Part shown: positions 8,757 through 11,473 of the stretch, in pieces
How the letters are laid out: the number at the start of each line of letters is the position of its first letter
How positions within the stretch are numbered: position 1 is the first letter of the stretch
Assembly (NCBI RefSeq): GCF_000003605.2
Contig: NW_003116946.1
Location: 293,192 to 304,664 of the forward strand
Direction of reading: 5' to 3'
DNA length: 11,473 bases
Origin: Saccoglossus kowalevskii
Lineage: Eukaryota > Hemichordata > Enteropneusta > Harrimaniidae
Notes under the pieces: model-generated
Seen by the model: only the letters and a program-made list of their open reading frames with translations
Told to the model about the DNA's origin: nothing
Database searches by the model: none
Made by a program: the position numbers and the translations under genes

Positions 8757-8857
8757 CCAAATTGTAACTCAGTGTTCAATTAACAGTTGGCAGCAAGTTA
8801 CGGGCAATATATACAAAGTTTGGTTAACTGTTAATTGAACATCAAGTTATAATTTGG
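8757..8857. repeat. Inner inverted repeat (hairpin) of the foldback element
   Basis: The left arm 8757-8788 and right arm 8826-8857 pair at 28 of 32 positions. This includes a perfect 16-bp stem, TGTTCAATTAACAGTT at 8773-8788 against 8826-8841. The 37-nt loop is 8789-8825. It forms the centre of the larger palindrome. Confidence 0.85.
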
Positions 8858-8885
8858 GTGTGGTTTCTCAATTATGAGTGTTTTT

Positions 8886-8909
8886 GTAACTTGAACAATG
8901 CAGCATCTC
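8886..8909 (-). repeat. Right terminal inverted repeat of the foldback element
   Basis: GTAACTTGAACAAT followed by GCAGCATCTC; the inverse of the left repeat at 8049-8072. It defines the right boundary of the 861-bp element. Confidence 0.75.
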
Positions 8910-10292
8910 GCCTTAAAATGGGTGATGTTGAACCTTTGGCCCATACATCTCTACTGAACTGAGTCCCCCACAAAGCCCCTCTTCTCCCACCTTGAAAATT
9001 GGACCTAATTTTTTTGATAAAATAATATTTATTTTATTGAGTTTATTACTACCTTATACTAAAATATATTTGGATATTTAGAGTACTAAAAAATTTCCAC
9101 TTCCGATCCGGTTAGACCTAAAATACACCACGAATATTCACTTTTGAGATATAATTTTTGGTGTGCGTTGATTCTTTGATATTTAATCTTTGTCTTCCTG
9201 TACTTCGTTTAGTAATTCGAACTTCCCAGTTTGCGTAAAAAGGGCGAGTTTCGCTATTTCGACATCGAAAATTCCTTTGCTTCATTATTTGCTGAGGGAC
9301 GACTTTGGTATGACATAGTACTAAAATCCAAAAAGTATGTTCAAGCTCTGCATTTTTTCGTAGGATAAAAACGATTCATTCCCTCGCTTATTGTGAAACC
9401 TACAAATCTACTGATTTCCATTTCCCTCAAGAGTCAAAACAACTTGAAACAGTCTTTTTTTGCCTGACAGGTTCATTTGACTTCAATAACGTTTCAGTGG
9501 TTGTCGCTGTCGTACTCTGAGTCTTGCCGATAACATTTTGATTCAAATTCACGTAGATATCGCAGAGAAAATTCCAGAAATTTTTCATTTCTTTGTCAAC
9601 TAACATGACGGAAATCAAATTAGCATAACAATGCATTTGAAGGTTGTCGCCATTTTATTTGACAGCTTCCCACACCAGTGCCACACCACAGACAACTAAA
9701 ACATTAAACCTTTGTTGGGAAATTCACATGCATTAAATTGCGTTTTTAAGTCGCGTACCATAAATTGCGTTTTAGAGTTCCCCAAGTTTGTTCCAAAGAC
9801 TGCAGTCGCACCAGAGATAATCAGAACATTGATTCGTTTCAAAAACGTTCGTCATGAAATTTTCGTTTAAAAACGTTTTTGACCTTTATCACCAATTCCT
9901 CTACCAGCGTGAATTATAGGTGATTTTCCGTTCAACTGCGAGATCTTGTGAGATGCATGAAAGATGCGCGTTGAACGTCTGCCACAAAAATCAACAATTT
10001 GATTTTGAACTCAAATTCCTTCTTTATTTAGCTCACATCAACCGGGCGTTCTTCAACAAAGGAATATTGCTTTCGAATACCCTCACTTAATCGAAATTAC
10101 CTATCATCAAATGTGTACAGCACATTATTAAGCATGGAAATATCCCCAAAATACTTTCGCGTTTGTCGAATCCCACATGATGTTTGACGCCACTACGACA
10201 CTATGACCTTTGTTTGTCCTGTTTTTACGTTCGATTTCACGCATAATGTGTGATTCTCACAGTGAACGGAAAATGGTCTATTACAGCACTAT
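8910..10292. other. Region without a confident gene; CpG-richer in its second half
   Basis: No exon of the Ig gene (a frame with the expected G-x-Y-x-C motif after an acceptor) was found here. From about 9060 rightward CG dinucleotides are noticeably more frequent than in the introns, for example at 9230-9270 and 9950-9980. Short structures include a 13-bp direct repeat (TAAATTGCGTTTT at 9734 and 9761) and the palindrome AAAAACGTTTTT at about 9869-9880. A possible minus-strand transcript start is listed separately. Confidence 0.45.
9427..9656 (-). other. Possible minus-strand transcript start: YY1-like site and 69-codon ORF
   Basis: On the minus strand 9656-9646 reads AAAATGGCGAC, matching the YY1 pattern AAnATGGCGnC that often overlaps animal transcription starts and start codons. 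The ATG inside it opens only 12 codons (MATTFKCIVMLI). An overlapping frame from 9636 to 9427 runs 69 codons (MHCYANLISV..., with DKEMKNFWNFLCDIYV) and looks more protein-like than most chance frames here. No family is recognised and there is no neighbouring exon evidence. It may be a lineage-specific exon, a transposon remnant or chance. Confidence 0.2.
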
Positions 10293-10654
10293 TACCGGAT
10301 TCTGCCAGATTGCCCCAGGGCCGTTAAACATCAGTTCAGGTTTTTAAAAAATAAAATGAGACCAAGAAATCGCAGATTTTTCAGCAGTTTTTTAAGGTGT
10401 TATTTAAATCTTTTCTGATGCCTAAATGTTTAGCCGTAGTCAATGACGCGTATTCAAGAGTATTGATGTTTATTGCGATTAGCGTGAATTTTATTTTTTT
10501 CAGGTAATTTAAATCATTACTAGGTGATAATCAACAATCGTGAAACGCAACATTGCCGGATTGCGCTACGCGATCATTTGCTACTAAGTAATGCAGTTGG
10601 GTTCTTTTTTATTTGAAACTTCTTTTAGATTATACTCTCGTTATCAAATGAAAC

Positions 10655-10895
10655 AAAATAATTGTATTTGGCGCACAAGGTTAGTTAATGTGATTTTTTG
10701 GGAGAAAGATGCGCAGTCTACTTTTTAATTCAGCAAGAACAAAATGTATAAAATTTAATAAAGTGCAACTTGAATAGCGTCTTTCGATTTGGGTGGTCCT
10801 TCTGCTGGCGTTGAAAATCGGCATAGGTGGACTTTTCAATGAAAATATAAGCCCCCTAAAAATATTTTATGATCATTTTTTGAAAATTTGAACCC
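10655..10895 (+). repeat. Direct repeat unit, copy 1 (~240 bp)
   Basis: It begins AAAATAATTGTATTTGGCGC and ends AAAATTTGAACCC. Compared by eye with copy 2 there are about 17 substitutions, a 6-nt and a 1-nt indel, that is about 90% identity. The first ~115 nt are almost identical and divergence is concentrated in the 10777-10830 stretch. Confidence 0.93.
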
Positions 10896-10929
10896 CAAAT
10901 AACAATAGTGAAACCCAGCATGACCGGAT

Positions 10930-11165
10930 AAAATAATTGTATTTGGCGCACAAGGTTAGTTAATGTGATTTTTTGAGAGAAAGATGCGCAGTCTACTTTT
11001 TAATCCAGCAAGAACAAAATGTATAAAATTTAATAAATTGCAATAGTGTCTTTTGTTTTGGCTGGTCCAACTGCCATCATTGAAAATCGGTGTAGGTGGA
11101 TTTTTCAATGAAAATATAAGCCCCCTGAAAATATTTTATGATCATTTTTTTGAAAATTTGAACCC
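10930..11165 (+). repeat. Direct repeat unit, copy 2
   Basis: Same unit as 10655-10895, 275 bp downstream. The leading sequences also match: GTGAAAC..CA-CAT..CCGGAT precedes both (about 10541 and 10909). Copy 1 has roughly 90 extra nt between that leader and the unit, so the duplicated block was larger and one copy has an insertion or deletion. Confidence 0.93.
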
Positions 11166-11218
11166 TAATTAAGGCCCTTAATTAGGGTTCAAATTTTCAA
11201 AAAATGATCATAAAATAT
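11131..11218. repeat. Long near-perfect palindrome, 44-bp arms
   Basis: The left arm 11131-11174 (the 3' end of copy 2 plus TAATTAAGG) and right arm 11176-11218 are reverse complements with a single-base indel in the T/A run and a one-nucleotide centre (C at 11175). The right arm is therefore a third, inverted partial copy of the 3' end of the repeat unit. Such an arm with essentially no loop would extrude as a cruciform or be prone to deletion in cloning and assembly. Confidence 0.93.
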
Positions 11219-11287
11219 GGGCCCCACCTGCCGTGAAACCGCCCAGAACGATTTTTCGGATGGGCCAATTTACGGCAGAATCCGGTA

Positions 11288-11473
11288 TTTGTTCCCCGGG
11301 AAACTATAATCAAGTAATACAAATGGTGTCACTATGCAATATTTTTGCTCTAACTTTACATTTACAAAACATTTAAGTATGTTCCATAAGAAAGTTTCCC
11401 AATTTTCTGCCTAAACATGTTTTCAATGAAAGATTTCAATAGGTAGGTAACAAATACAACATATTTGAGGAAG
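11288..11473. other. Right edge of the window, nothing recognised
   Basis: AT-rich sequence with no convincing exon, repeat or RNA gene. It presumably continues the second intron of the Ig-domain gene. Confidence 0.4.

Larger units (their letters stand above)
8049..8909. mobile_element. Foldback/MITE-like palindromic element with a one-sided minisatellite
   Basis: The 861-bp block is delimited by 24-nt terminal inverted repeats (8049-8072 and 8886-8909, 21/24 matching; both read inward from GAGAT and share ATTGTTCAAGTTAC). Reading inward, the right arm holds TIR, a 14-nt spacer, one repeat-unit fragment TTGAGAAACCA (reverse complement at 8861-8871), then an inner arm to 8826. The left arm has the same order: TIR, a 6-nt spacer, the 20-bp unit in 33 copies, then the matching inner arm 8757-8788. 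The inner loop is 8789-8825. It therefore looks like a palindromic non-autonomous element in which one arm's segment was amplified. It encodes no transposase. No convincing target-site duplication was seen, so the superfamily is unassigned. Confidence 0.72.
10293..11287. mobile_element. Composite element with 14-bp terminal inverted repeats and internal direct repeats
   Basis: TACCGGATTCTGCC at 10293-10306 is inverted exactly at 11274-11287, and weaker matching continues inward for about 15 nt more. The 995-bp interval contains two direct copies of a ~240-bp unit (10655-10895 and 10930-11165) and a long palindrome at 11131-11218. It encodes no protein. The ends fit a small non-autonomous DNA transposon; if CCGG starts the repeat, a TA flanks both ends, which would suit a Tc1/mariner-like target site. 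That reading rests on two bases and is weak. Confidence 0.5.

Noticed and set aside
8035-8760. Repetitive proteins encoded on either strand of the minisatellite
   Set aside because: The frames stay open only because the unit lacks stops; several overlapping frames are equally open and none has splice or start context independent of the repeat.
10498-10510. Acceptor ttttttcag as the start of the next Ig exon
   Set aside because: The sequence after it shows no Ig-like residues and soon meets stop codons in the required phase.

Overview
This is a stretch of an AT-rich nuclear genome from an invertebrate animal, most likely marine. A mollusc or other lophotrochozoan fits, but the phylum cannot be fixed from the sequence. 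The evidence is eukaryotic: small exons bounded by consensus GT/AG splice sites, multi-kilobase introns, AATAAA signals, and non-coding DNA with palindromic and tandem-repeat elements. There is no bacterial gene organisation, and nearly all longer open frames are chance or repeat-derived.

Left part (1-2030): the 3' end of a + strand gene. Exons 732-841 and 1244-1316 encode a 60-residue C-terminus with a complete B-box-like zinc finger. It closely resembles the C-terminus of ZFYVE19/ANCHR, the abscission (NoCut) checkpoint regulator. Its 3' UTR runs to an AATAAA at 2001. About 2 kb without recognisable genes follows.

Middle part (about 4020-7395): the 5' end of a second + strand gene. A CpG-enriched promoter/5' UTR leads to a signal-peptide exon (4616-4685). 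A 2.5-kb phase-1 intron separates it from an exon (7203-7395) encoding the first part of an Ig domain. The exon carrying the second Ig cysteine was not found, so the gene probably continues past 11473. The specific family was not recognised. If so, everything from 7396 onward lies in its second intron, unless a separate minus-strand transcript exists near 9650.

Right part (7396-11473): mobile-element-like DNA. (a) 8049-8909 is an 861-bp foldback-type element. Its right arm is about 84 nt. Its left arm matches the right arm except that a 20-bp segment has been amplified to 33 tandem units. (b) 10293-11287 is a second element-like block with 14-bp terminal inverted repeats. It holds two direct copies (about 90% identical) of a roughly 240-bp unit and ends near a 44-bp almost perfect palindrome. 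Between the two lies CpG-richer DNA with a possible minus-strand YY1-type start region.

The two genes are in tandem but nothing suggests they work together. No new enzymatic or defence system is visible. The most distinctive object is the foldback element with the one-sided minisatellite expansion.
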